This document shows positions 32,112-40,717 of a DNA stretch of 59,557 nucleotides, one piece after another; the first letter of the stretch is position 1, and each line of letters starts with the position of its first letter. The notes below the pieces were generated by a model. It did not search any database. It saw only the letters and a program-made list of their open reading frames with translations, and was not told the DNA's origin. Source of the stretch: an uncultured Collinsella sp. (GTDB taxonomy: Bacteria > Actinomycetota > Coriobacteriia > Coriobacteriales > Coriobacteriaceae). The DNA is taken from contig CATVYG010000011.1 in the NCBI GenBank assembly GCA_958348225.1, positions 1-59,557 of the forward strand, read 5' to 3'. The position numbers and the translations under genes were made by a program.

Positions 32112-34286
32112 CTAGGGGAGGAGCCTCATGGCTGCGTCGTGGGCGGCGCGCTCGTAGGTGTCGTCGAGGGGCTTGAGCGGCAGCAGGGCTGTGGCCTGCG
32201 CGTCGCCACGGCGCTCGAGGGCGTGGGTAATGAGCCAGTCGGCGAGTTCGGGGTTCTTGGGCAGTGCTGGTCCGTGCAGGTACGTGCCGATGACGCCCTT
32301 GTAGATGAGGCCCTCAAGACCATCATCGCCGTTGTTGCCGGTGCCCGTGACGACGGACGTTCCGAGCGGCGTGGCATCGGCGTCCAAAAGCGTGCGGCCG
32401 CCATGGTTCTCGAATCCCACAAAGGGCTCGGGTGCCAGGTCGGTTTTGACGGCTACGTTGCCGATCAGGCGGTCGGAGCCGCGTACGGTTTCGGCGGCAA
32501 TGACCCCCAGACCCTCAATGCGATTCTCACCCATATAGTACGAACGGCCGAGCAGCTGATAGCTGCCGCAGATGGCGAGCAGCGAACCGCCATCCTCAAC
32601 ATAGGATGCGACCTTGTCTTTTTGAGCGAGCAGCTCGTGTGCCACGGCTAGCTGGTCGCGGTCGGAGCCGCCACCCATCATGACGATATCGGCATCGGTG
32701 AGATCGAGTGATTCGCCCATACGGACCTCGTCCACGCGCACGGGAATGCCACGCCAGGCGCAGCGGCGCTCGAGGGCGATGACGTTGCCGCCGTCGCCGT
32801 AGAGGTTAAGGGCATCGGGATACAGGTATACGATGCGCAGCGGGCGCGAAAGCTCGACTGGCGCGATGCCGACGGGGACGGCACTGCCATCGGCACACGT
32901 TGCAGCGCGGGCAGCAACCGTGGCTGCATCGGCACCCTTCAGCCCATCGAGTTCTTTGACCAGCGGCGGGAAGGCCGTGTAGTTGGCGACGGCATAGAAA
33001 GTGTCGCCTGCGGCTTCATCCGCAACGGCGCCAATTGCCTGCGCGACGTCCGAGATAATCGCGGCATCGATGCCGGCGTACTTGAGGCGTACCTGCATGT
33101 CGTGCGCACGCGTGCCTCCGGCAAAGGCGACAAGACCCGGCGTGTCGGCGATGCGCTCGAAGTCGACATCGTAGATCCACGAGACATCGTGGCCGTCGGC
33201 ATCGTTATCGTTTAGGAAGAAGGCGCAGAGCCTGCCACCTGCCGTTTTAATGGACTGGATCTGGCGATCGAAGCCTACGGGATTCTTGGCCAGGTTGGCC
33301 TCGACGGTGCGGCCGGCGATATCCCAGCGGCCCATGCGTCCGCCGGCGGGGACGTAGGCATCGAGCGTGGGCTGCAGGTGCGCCGTATCCACGCCTAACT
33401 CATGTGCGGCAAAGAAGGCGGCGGCAACGTTGTAGACCATGTACAGGCCGTTGTAGCGTGTGGCGATGTGCGCGGCAGCCGCGTCGGGCGCAGATCCAAA
33501 GACCAGGTCAAAGCCGTAGCCGTCGCAGCCAAGCTCCACGCCCGTCACACGGCGGACCAGTGCGGGGCGTGCCCAACCGCACGAGGGGCAATGGTAGGCG
33601 CCGAGCTGGCCGTATTGCACGTAGTCATACTCCAGCGGTGCGTTGCACTGTGGGCAAAAACGTGAGTCGCTAATACGGTCGGACTCGGTGTTGGTGGCGC
33701 CGTCGATGCCAAAGGCGATGCTCGCGTTGGGAACGCGCGCGGCGATTGCGGCACACAGCGGGTCGTCGGCGTTGTAGATGAGCGTCGTTGCCGGCGAAAG
33801 CTCCAGCGCGTGGGCGATGACGTCCTGGGTGTGGTCAATCTCGCCGTAGCGGTCCAGCTGGTCGCGGAACAGGTTGAGCAGCACGAAGTACGTCGGCTTG
33901 AGCTTGGGCAGGACGCGCACGGTGTAGAGCTCATCGCATTCAAAAACGCCCACGCGCTTGCCGCCGGCTCGCTTGAGGCCGCTGCGCGCCTCGAGCAGTG
34001 CACCCACCACGCCCGGCTCCATGTTGTTGCCGGCGCGGTTGCATACCACGGTGGCACCGCTGGCGGCAACAGCGTCGGCGATGAGGTTGGAGGTGGTGGT
34101 CTTGCCGTTGGTGCCGGTGATCACCACGCTGCGGTCGACAAGGCCGGCAAGGTCGCTCAGCAACTCGGGGTCGATCTTCATGGCGATGCGGCCGGGGAGT
34201 ACGCCACCCTGGCGCTTAAGGACGGAGCGCAGCCCCCAGCGAGCGATATCGCTCGAGGTGCAGGCAAGAGATGAGCGGAGGTTCAT
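32112..34286 (-). CDS. Fused MurT-GatD lipid II isoglutaminyl synthase
   Basis: 724 residues. Residues 1 to about 480 are MurT: ATP loop GTNGKTTTSNLIADA, the CPQCNAPLEY...CPSCG zinc ribbon, and the DUF1727-type C-terminal part. Residues from about 486 are the GatD glutaminase: LYPDALNLYGDGGNV start, nucleophile Cys573 (AICGSYQLLG) and His671 (YLHGP). In Firmicutes and actinobacteria these are normally two proteins that together amidate D-glutamate of lipid II. Here one reading frame carries both, with MurT first. Next upstream on the strand are two helical-repeat proteins of unknown role. Confidence 0.9.
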   Translation of the reverse strand: MNLRSSLACTSSDIARWGLRSVLKRQGGVLPGRIAMKIDPELLSDLAGLVDRSVVITGTNGKTTTSNLIADAVAASGATVVCNRAGNNMEPGVVGALLEARSGLKRAGGKRVGVFECDELYTVRVLPKLKPTYFVLLNLFRDQLDRYGEIDHTQDVIAHALELSPATTLIYNADDPLCAAIAARVPNASIAFGIDGATNTESDRISDSRFCPQCNAPLEYDYVQYGQLGAYHCPSCGWARPALVRRVTGVELGCDGYGFDLVFGSAPDAAAAHIATRYNGLYMVYNVAAAFFAAHELGVDTAHLQPTLDAYVPAGGRMGRWDIAGRTVEANLAKNPVGFDRQIQSIKTAGGRLCAFFLNDNDADGHDVSWIYDVDFERIADTPGLVAFAGGTRAHDMQVRLKYAGIDAAIISDVAQAIGAVADEAAGDTFYAVANYTAFPPLVKELDGLKGADAATVAARAATCADGSAVPVGIAPVELSRPLRIVYLYPDALNLYGDGGNVIALERRCAWRGIPVRVDEVRMGESLDLTDADIVMMGGGSDRDQLAVAHELLAQKDKVASYVEDGGSLLAICGSYQLLGRSYYMGENRIEGLGVIAAETVRGSDRLIGNVAVKTDLAPEPFVGFENHGGRTLLDADATPLGTSVVTGTGNNGDDGLEGLIYKGVIGTYLHGPALPKNPELADWLITHALERRGDAQATALLPLKPLDDTYERAAHDAAMRLLP

Positions 34287-34331
34287 GAAACCGTTCCTAA
34301 CGTAAACGACATGGTCGGGTCGAGTGCGTCA

Positions 34332-35375
34332 CTAAAAACCGTAGCGGCGCGCAAATTCCTGGGCAAGCTGCGATACGTCTTCGCAGGCATTGGCCCAGGG
34401 GGCAAAGTCTGGAGTGTCCGAGATAATGCCGTCCGCTTCCCAAACGGCCTGGTGCGAAAGATCCCAGGGATCGCGTGGCTCGGGCCGGCAGGGAAGGTAC
34501 GGTGTCTGGTACATGGGATTCAGCAAGAAGAACGCGCCGCCCTCGCAGCGGTTAGCGAACTCACGCAGCGCACGCACCGCCGGACGCATCTTGTTCGTTT
34601 TGAACAGCAGAATCGTGCGGGCGAGCAGGTACCAGGGGGAGTTTTCGAGTGCATCAGCTCCCACCTGTTCCTCGAGCTGGTGCGCTAGGGCAAAAAAGCC
34701 GTCCTGGTCTTCCAGACGAGCGAGGGCGAGCAACACGGTGCCTGCGGCTCGGGTGGGGTAGCCTTCCGCCTTAAGGACGCGGCGGGCGTAGTTGGCGGCA
34801 GCACGGTAGCGGGCGCTCGCCATGCACAGCTGCGAGATGGCCTCGAGCGTGTGGAGCCACCCGATAAGTGCCGGCTCGCTCACGGTGAGATCTGCCGCCG
34901 TCACACCGTCCGTCAAAACCTTGTTGGCCCAGTAGTGCGGGGCTTCCATGTCGAACCCGGGCACGCTTTGCTGCAGGTAATCGGCCGTGGTCGCCTCGAG
35001 CTTCATCAGGTCGCCCAGGCAGGCGTCAACGGGCGTGTCCGCCAAAATGATGGCGAGCAGCTGGGCATCGAGGACATACGCATCGATGCGGACGATCTTG
35101 AGCAGCTCATCGCGCATATCGTCGAACAGGCGGTTGCGCGTCTGTTCAAACTCCTCGTCGCTGCCCATGTCCTCGATGCGATGGAGCTCGTCGAGCAGAT
35201 GGCGATGAACACCGGCATAGGACAGCAGCGCCTGGGCATGCTCGGTCTGCGCATACTTTTGGGGATTCGCGCTAATGTCGTTATGGACAAGCTCGCGTGC
35301 TGCATCGGTGAGCTCGGGGTGCGACGCCAGATAGGTGCGCTCCAGGTAGGCGGGGATGTAGACGCTCGGATCCAT
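34332..35375 (-). CDS. Helical-repeat protein, paralogue of the next gene
   Basis: 347 residues, no named family. It is almost all alpha-helical, with TPR-like stretches (YRAAANYARRVLKAEGYPTRAAGTVLLALARLED and RPAVRALREFANRCEGGAF). There is no signal peptide or membrane helix. It shares architecture and some motifs with the gene just upstream (35375-36451), whose stop overlaps this start by one base (TAATG). The two were probably made by tandem duplication and are translated together. A scaffold or partner role is possible, but nothing in the sequence defines it. Confidence 0.65.
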   Translation of the reverse strand: MDPSVYIPAYLERTYLASHPELTDAARELVHNDISANPQKYAQTEHAQALLSYAGVHRHLLDELHRIEDMGSDEEFEQTRNRLFDDMRDELLKIVRIDAYVLDAQLLAIILADTPVDACLGDLMKLEATTADYLQQSVPGFDMEAPHYWANKVLTDGVTAADLTVSEPALIGWLHTLEAISQLCMASARYRAAANYARRVLKAEGYPTRAAGTVLLALARLEDQDGFFALAHQLEEQVGADALENSPWYLLARTILLFKTNKMRPAVRALREFANRCEGGAFFLLNPMYQTPYLPCRPEPRDPWDLSHQAVWEADGIISDTPDFAPWANACEDVSQLAQEFARRYGF

Positions 35376-36451
35376 TAGAGGTCCCCTCCCTTAAATGGAA
35401 GCCCCTGCTCGGCCGCGCGCAGGATTCGTTCGTCGATCTGGGAGCGCACGATGTCGTTGGTGGCGACCCAGGCGGCAAAGCTGGCGTTGTCGGGCGCGCC
35501 TAGGCCCTCCTGCAGCACCGGCGTCGCCTCGGACAGGGCAAGGACAAGCTCGTCGGTGGAACCCACGCCCACGTTGACGCGGGCATAGACGCCATCGGGA
35601 AATTCGGTTTGGAAGTAGAGTGCTTCGGCCGCGTGCGGGCATGAGCGCACCAGGATGCGCAGGTAGTGCTCGGCGCCCTCGTAATCCAGCTCGCGCCAGG
35701 CTGCGCTCATCAGCGCGATGAGCGTCCACGGGTCCAGGTCGCGCTCCGCATCTTTGGGGCGGCGGCGCAGCGGGGTATTCGCGAGATAGGGTACGGAGTG
35801 GGCGGAGCGAAAACGCTTGAGCTCCTCGGCAGGGTATTCAAGCTTTGCCATGGCAAGCATCGCAGTATGGCGGACGCCGGCGGGGTCGTTGGGCGCAAAG
35901 TCCAGGCTGCGATTCGCGGCTTCGAGCGACATGCGGTAGCGGCCGCTAATGAGCGCGCGCGATGCCAAGGCAGCAAGCCAGCGCAGGTAGGGACGGCGGG
36001 TCAGGTCGCCTGCGGCCTCACGCTCGTAGGGGTCCTGCGCCGAGGCGATCTTGAGCGCCAGATCGTGCTCCACCTCGTCGCACTTGGACACCAGATACTG
36101 TACGTATTCCTCGTTGGATTCGGCGGTGAGTGCCGTCAGCATGCGCTGAGCGTCCCAGTTGGCCGGATCGAGCGCGGCCGCCTCGCGGAGCATGTTCTCG
36201 GCAGCTGCCTCTTCCTGCTCTGCCTGGGCATCGTCAGGGATAAAGGGAATGCGGTAGTCGACGGCCTCGACCACCTTGGCAATCAGATGTCCGGCGCGGT
36301 CGCGGTCGTGCACGATGAGCGGTGCGGGGTTGCGGGTGAATTGTTCCATCAGACGCTCTACGGCGGCACCGTCGGTGAGCGGGATATTGTCGCGGCGCAA
36401 GGCCTCAAGAACGAGGCGATGGCAATCCTCTTGAATGGGATCGAATGCCAT
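35375..36451 (-). CDS. Helical-repeat protein, TPR-like
   Basis: 358 residues from the ATG at 36451, with AAAGGAGG upstream. TPR-like helices are seen as AAENMLREAAALDPANWDAQ, YRMSLEAANRSLDFAPNDP and WRELDYEGAEHYLRILVRS. The middle is acidic. No catalytic motif, signal peptide or membrane helix is visible. It is the first gene of a minus-strand set with its paralogue (34332-35375). MurT-GatD follows after about 45 bp and may be in the same transcript, but that link is only positional. Confidence 0.65.
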   Translation of the reverse strand: MAFDPIQEDCHRLVLEALRRDNIPLTDGAAVERLMEQFTRNPAPLIVHDRDRAGHLIAKVVEAVDYRIPFIPDDAQAEQEEAAAENMLREAAALDPANWDAQRMLTALTAESNEEYVQYLVSKCDEVEHDLALKIASAQDPYEREAAGDLTRRPYLRWLAALASRALISGRYRMSLEAANRSLDFAPNDPAGVRHTAMLAMAKLEYPAEELKRFRSAHSVPYLANTPLRRRPKDAERDLDPWTLIALMSAAWRELDYEGAEHYLRILVRSCPHAAEALYFQTEFPDGVYARVNVGVGSTDELVLALSEATPVLQEGLGAPDNASFAAWVATNDIVRSQIDERILRAAEQGLPFKGGDL

Positions 36452-36696
36452 GGGGCCTCCTTTGCTGCGGTTAGGGTTCAAATGTTTCTATATAAGGTTC
36501 TAGTTTACCCGCATGTGGCACACCAGGGGTGCCGCACTTGGACTTGCACCTTTGCACCACGAAGACGGATGTCGCACAAATGTCGGCACCTTGGACGACC
36601 GAGTGGTATCACGGTGCCGCAAACGGTCGATTTTTGGCGGCGAACGGTGCATATTTTGGAGGGGCACCGTCCTGCCCAGGATATGTAGTCAACCTT

Positions 36697-36770
36697 GATA
36701 AAACGTTTGCCCAGCTTGGGAGTATGAATGCCGCACAAGGGTCTTCAGGGATAGAAAAAACGTTTCATCA
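36697..36770 (+). promoter_or_regulatory. Two AAACGTTT operator-like boxes
   Basis: AAACGTTT palindromes at 36701-36708 and 36758-36765, 57 bp apart, each in an A-rich left and T-rich right context like LacI/CcpA-type operators. They lie 190-250 bp upstream of the alcohol dehydrogenase gene. The rest of the 500-bp gap from 36452 holds short GC-rich hairpins (GGCAC...GTGCC) and no gene. Confidence 0.45.
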
Positions 36771-36951
36771 TTGGCGGCTTTAGGTGAATAACTGACCAAC
36801 CAGAACGGTAAAATAGTGTTTGTCTGAGCGTTGAGACGTTTAGACATCGCGCATTGTCATCGCCGGCAACGCGCAAACCGGTCCTAACGGAGTCAATTGG
36901 GTGCTCCGTTATATACGCAAGTCTAAGAGGGGCTTGTTTAGGAGGCACAGT

Positions 36952-38175
36952 ATGGGACGTTTTACCAATCCTCGCGATCTGTACTTTGGTGAGGGCGCTC
37001 GCCACGAGGTGAAGAACCTCAAGGGCAAGAAGGCCATCATCGTTTCTGGCGGCAGCTCTATGCGCCGCGGCGGGTTCCTGCAGGACGTCGAGAACGACCT
37101 TAAGGAAGGCGGTTTCGAGGTCAAGCTGTTCGAGGGCGTCGAGTCCGACCCGTCCATCGAGACGGTCATGAAGGGCGCCGAGGCCATGCGCGACTTCGAG
37201 CCCGACTGGATCGTTGCTATCGGTGGCGGTTCGCCCATCGATGCTGCTAAGGCCATGTGGGTCTTCTACGAGTATCCCGAGGAGTCCTTCGACAACATTA
37301 TCCAGCCGTTCAGCTTCCCCGAGCTGCGTCAGAAGGCTCACTTCTGCGCCATTTCCTCTACCTCCGGCACCGCTACCGAGGTCACCGCGTTCTCCGTCAT
37401 TACCGACTACGCCAAGGGCATCAAGTACCCGCTGGCCGACTTCAACATCACCCCTGATGTCGCCATCGTCGACCCCGAGCTCACCTACACCATGCCCGCC
37501 AAGCTGTGCGCTCACACCGGCATGGATGCTCTGACCCACTGCATGGAGGCCTACGTTTCCACCTGCGCCTCTATGTTCACCGACGCCAACGCCCTGCACG
37601 GCATCCGCGAGATCGTCGAGTGGCTGCCCAAGTCCTATGCTGGCGACCATGAGGCCCGTCAGCACATGCACGAGGCTCAGTGCATCGCCGGTATCGCCTT
37701 CTCCTCGGGCCTGCTCGGCATCGTTCACTCCATGGCTCACAAGACCGGTGCTGCCTTCGAGAACGGCCACATCATCCACGGTGCCGCTAACGCCATGTAC
37801 CTGGGCAAGGTCATCCAGTGGAACTCCAAGGATCCCCGTGCTGCCGAGCGTTACGCTTACGTGGCCAAGGAGATCCTGCACCTTCCCGGCGAGACCAACG
37901 AGGAGCTCATCGCTGCGCTCGTCCAGAAGATCCGCGACCTCAACGACCAGCTCAACATTCCGCAGTCCATCAAGGATTACGCGAATGGTGGCGTGAAGGT
38001 CGACGCCGAGAACCCGCAGATGGTTTCCGAGGAGGAGTTCCTCGCCAAGCTGCCCGAGATCGCCGCGAACGCCGAGCAGGACGCCTGCACGCCCGAGAAC
38101 CCGCGTGAGACCAAGGCTGCCGACTTCGAGAAGATCCTCAAGGCCTGCTACTACGACACCGACATCGATTTCTAA
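36952..38175 (+). CDS. Iron-containing alcohol dehydrogenase
   Basis: 407 residues from the ATG at 36952, with an AGGAGG site. It is a group III metal-dependent alcohol dehydrogenase: nucleotide loop IGGGSPIDAAKAM, SSTSGTATEV, and metal ligands in HTGMDALTHCMEA, GIVHSMAHKTGA and the later GHIIHGAANA. It likely reduces an aldehyde to an alcohol with NADH, or the reverse, in fermentation. Two AAACGTTT boxes upstream suggest carbon control. It is followed by a terminator and two glycerol-dehydrogenase-like genes. The substrate cannot be fixed from sequence. Confidence 0.88.
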   Translation: MGRFTNPRDLYFGEGARHEVKNLKGKKAIIVSGGSSMRRGGFLQDVENDLKEGGFEVKLFEGVESDPSIETVMKGAEAMRDFEPDWIVAIGGGSPIDAAKAMWVFYEYPEESFDNIIQPFSFPELRQKAHFCAISSTSGTATEVTAFSVITDYAKGIKYPLADFNITPDVAIVDPELTYTMPAKLCAHTGMDALTHCMEAYVSTCASMFTDANALHGIREIVEWLPKSYAGDHEARQHMHEAQCIAGIAFSSGLLGIVHSMAHKTGAAFENGHIIHGAANAMYLGKVIQWNSKDPRAAERYAYVAKEILHLPGETNEELIAALVQKIRDLNDQLNIPQSIKDYANGGVKVDAENPQMVSEEEFLAKLPEIAANAEQDACTPENPRETKAADFEKILKACYYDTDIDF

Positions 38176-38196
38176 TCGACTCTTGTTATCGTAACG

Positions 38197-38236
38197 AGGG
38201 GCTCCGCACGTATCCGTACGGAGCCCCTTTCTTTTT
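38197..38236 (+). terminator. Terminator after alcohol dehydrogenase gene
   Basis: AGGGGCTCCG...CGGAGCCCCT stem with an inner CGTA pairing, followed by TTCTTTTTT. Confidence 0.85.
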
Positions 38237-38253
38237 TAGAGAATGGGATAGTT

Positions 38254-39354
38254 ATGGCTGCAATTTTCAATAGCCCCAGCAAGTACATCCAGGGTCCGGA
38301 CGAGCTGGCCAAGCTCGGCTCCTATGTCGAGCCGCTCGGCGCTAAGGCCCTCGTCATCGTGACGCCTTCGGGCAAGAAGCGCGTCGGTGCCAAGATCGAG
38401 GGCGGCTTTGCCGAGGCCAAGGCCGAGCTGCTGTTTGAGGACTTTAACGGCGAGTGCTCCAAGGGCGAGGTCGATCGCCTGGTTGCGCTCGCTCGCGACA
38501 ACGGTTGCGACATCATCGTCGGCGTCGGTGGCGGCAAGATCCTCGACACCGCGAAGGCCGTCGCCTATTACCTGGAGTCCCCGGTTATCATTTGTCCCAC
38601 CATTGCTTCGACCGATGCCCCGTGCTCGGCGCTTTCGGTGCTCTATACCGATGACGGCCAGTTCGACAAGTACCTCTTCCTTAAGGCAAACCCCAATATC
38701 GTCCTGATGGATACGACGGTTATCGCGGCGAGCCCGGTGCGCCTGACGGTTTCCGGCATGGGCGATGCGCTCGCAACCTACTTTGAGGCCCAGGCGACGC
38801 ATGATGCCGACGGCGGCACCTGCGCCGGCGGCAAGGGCGGTATGGCTGGCCTGGCGCTCGCCAAGCTCTGCTATGAGACGCTCATGGCCGATGGCGTCAA
38901 GGCCAAGGTCGCGCTGGAGAAGGGTGCGCTCACGCCTGCCGTCGAGCACATCATTGAGGCCAACACGCTGCTTTCGGGCATTGGCTTTGAGAGCTCAGGC
39001 CTTGCTGCTGCTCATGCCATCCACAACGGTTTGACGATGCTGCCCGAGTGCCATGGCATGTATCACGGCGAGAAGGTCGCCTTCGGCACCATCGTCCAGC
39101 TGGTACTCGAGGATGCCCCGACCGAGAAGCTCGAGGAAGTCTTGGGCTTCTGCATTGAGCTGGGCCTGCCGGTCACGATGAAGGAACTTGGCGTTGCCGA
39201 GGTTACGCGTGAGAAGGCTATGATTGTTGCCGAGGCCGCGTGCGCGCCCGAGGACACCATGTGCAACATGCCGTTTGAGGTGACGCCTGAGATGGTCGCC
39301 AACGCCATCCTGGGTGCCGACGCGCTGGGTCATTATTACCTCATGGATGAGTAA
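38254..39354 (+). CDS. gldA: Glycerol dehydrogenase family protein 1
   Basis: 366 residues. It is the GldA type: KYIQGPDELAKLGSY at the start, GVGGGKILDTAKAVAYY (NAD loop), PTIASTDAPCSALSVLY, and zinc ligands in SGMGDALATYFEA (Asp), LAAAHAIHNGL (His) and MYHGEKVAFG (His). It oxidises glycerol to dihydroxyacetone or acts on related small polyols. It is a paralogue of the gene at 39499. A terminator lies between the two, so each may be transcribed separately. Confidence 0.88.
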   Translation: MAAIFNSPSKYIQGPDELAKLGSYVEPLGAKALVIVTPSGKKRVGAKIEGGFAEAKAELLFEDFNGECSKGEVDRLVALARDNGCDIIVGVGGGKILDTAKAVAYYLESPVIICPTIASTDAPCSALSVLYTDDGQFDKYLFLKANPNIVLMDTTVIAASPVRLTVSGMGDALATYFEAQATHDADGGTCAGGKGGMAGLALAKLCYETLMADGVKAKVALEKGALTPAVEHIIEANTLLSGIGFESSGLAAAHAIHNGLTMLPECHGMYHGEKVAFGTIVQLVLEDAPTEKLEEVLGFCIELGLPVTMKELGVAEVTREKAMIVAEAACAPEDTMCNMPFEVTPEMVANAILGADALGHYYLMDE

Positions 39355-39368
39355 AACATATCTAAGGA

Positions 39369-39402
39369 GGGGCAAAGCTGACAGACGGCTTTGCCCCTTT
39401 TT
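39369..39402 (+). terminator. Terminator after first gldA-like gene
   Basis: GGGGCAAAGC/GCTTTGCCCC stem (39369-39397) followed by TTTTT. Confidence 0.9.
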
Positions 39403-39407
39403 GCTAT

Positions 39408-39467
39408 GGTGCAAAGCAACCTGTCCCCAATGCACAAGTTGGTGCAGGGGGCAGGTTAGTTTGCACC
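39408..39467. repeat. 60-bp palindromic repeat with GGTGCAAA ends
   Basis: GGTGCAAAG...AACCTGTCCCC on the left pairs with GGGGGCAGGTT...TTTGCACC on the right, with a GCAC/GTGC centre. It shares the CCTGTCCCC core with the 35-bp palindromes, suggesting related dispersed intergenic repeats. Confidence 0.65.
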
Positions 39468-39498
39468 AATCGTTGTTTGATGAAGGGCGGATTCTCGT

Positions 39499-40566
39499 AT
39501 GGCGCTTCCTATGGTTTACGGCGGTCCCGGCCGGTATGTTCAGGGGCCGGGTGAGCTCTCGCGTCAGGGCAGGTATTTGTCATGGTTGGGATGCGCTGCC
39601 TATGTCTTGTTTGACCAGGGCACCGAGGATCGGCTGTGCAGGCAGATCGTCGATGGATTTCTGGACGACGATCTGAGTGAGCCGTTCTTTAAGATTTACA
39701 ACGGTCCGTGTACGGAAGGGGCCGTTGTCGAAATGGCTAAGGAAGCCCAGGCTGAGTATTGCGACATGGTGGTGGGTATTGGCGGCGGCAAGATGCTCGA
39801 TATCGCCAAGGCCGTTGCGTTTTATGCCGAGTTGCCGTTGTGCGTATGTCCCACGGCGGCGTCGATGGACGGTCCGTGCAGCGCGATTTCGGTGCTGTAT
39901 CACGAGGACGGGTCGTTCGACCGCTACCTGATGCTCGAGAAGAATCCAGACTTGGTCGTGGTCGATACCAACGTGGTCGCGGCGGCCCCGCTGCGTATGA
40001 CGGTCGCTGGTATGGGCGATGCGCTGGCAACGTACTTCGAGGCACGTTCGTGCGCCGCGGCGCATGGCGCCAACGAGCACGGTGGCACGCCGGGGCACTT
40101 GGCCCTGGTTGCTGCTCGGGCCTGCTATGACACGCTCATGGAGTGCGGCGTCGCTGCCAAGCGCGATCTCAAAAAGGGACGTATATCGCCGGCGGTTGAG
40201 CGCCTGATCGAGTGCAATATTCTGCTCTCGGGTGTTGGCTTTGAGAGCGGTGGCCTAGCGCTTGCCCATGCCATCGCCAACGGCCTGACGATTCTGCCCG
40301 AGTGCAAGGCCATGCATGGTGAGGCCGTGGCATTTGGCCTGGTGGTGCAGCTGCGCCTGGAGCGTGCGCCCGAGCTTGATCAGGTGCTCGAGTTTTGCCA
40401 GCGCGTCGGTCTGCCGACGACGCTCGAGGAGCTGGGCCTTGACGAGATTTCCGATGCCGATCTGCAGAGTGTTGCAAATGCGGTCTTTAGAAACGAGCGC
40501 AATATGGCCAACGAGCAGGCCAAGGTGACCAAACAGAAGCTCGTGCAGCTCATGTGCGAGGCATAG
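39499..40566 (+). CDS. Glycerol dehydrogenase family protein 2
   Basis: 355 residues, a diverged paralogue of the gene at 38254. The same motifs are present: GGPGRYVQGPGELS, GIGGGKMLDIAKAVAFY, PTAASMDGPCSAISVLY, AGMGDALATYFEA (Asp), LALAHAIANGL (His) and AMHGEAVAFG (His). All metal ligands remain, so it should be active. Divergence suggests a different polyol or 2-hydroxy compound. A weak purine-rich ribosome-binding site precedes the ATG. Confidence 0.85.
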   Translation: MALPMVYGGPGRYVQGPGELSRQGRYLSWLGCAAYVLFDQGTEDRLCRQIVDGFLDDDLSEPFFKIYNGPCTEGAVVEMAKEAQAEYCDMVVGIGGGKMLDIAKAVAFYAELPLCVCPTAASMDGPCSAISVLYHEDGSFDRYLMLEKNPDLVVVDTNVVAAAPLRMTVAGMGDALATYFEARSCAAAHGANEHGGTPGHLALVAARACYDTLMECGVAAKRDLKKGRISPAVERLIECNILLSGVGFESGGLALAHAIANGLTILPECKAMHGEAVAFGLVVQLRLERAPELDQVLEFCQRVGLPTTLEELGLDEISDADLQSVANAVFRNERNMANEQAKVTKQKLVQLMCEA

Positions 40567-40717
40567 CTTGGCGCTTGATTGACCTTGTGCAATCGGGGCG
40601 GCGATAGGCCATGGGCTATCTGCCTCAAAGGTGCACCGCGTGTAATTTGCCCGAGGCGTGGGCCGATGGCGTATCATTATCTCTTGCTTGTTTGCACTGC
40701 TCAGGGAGGGGCCGCGC

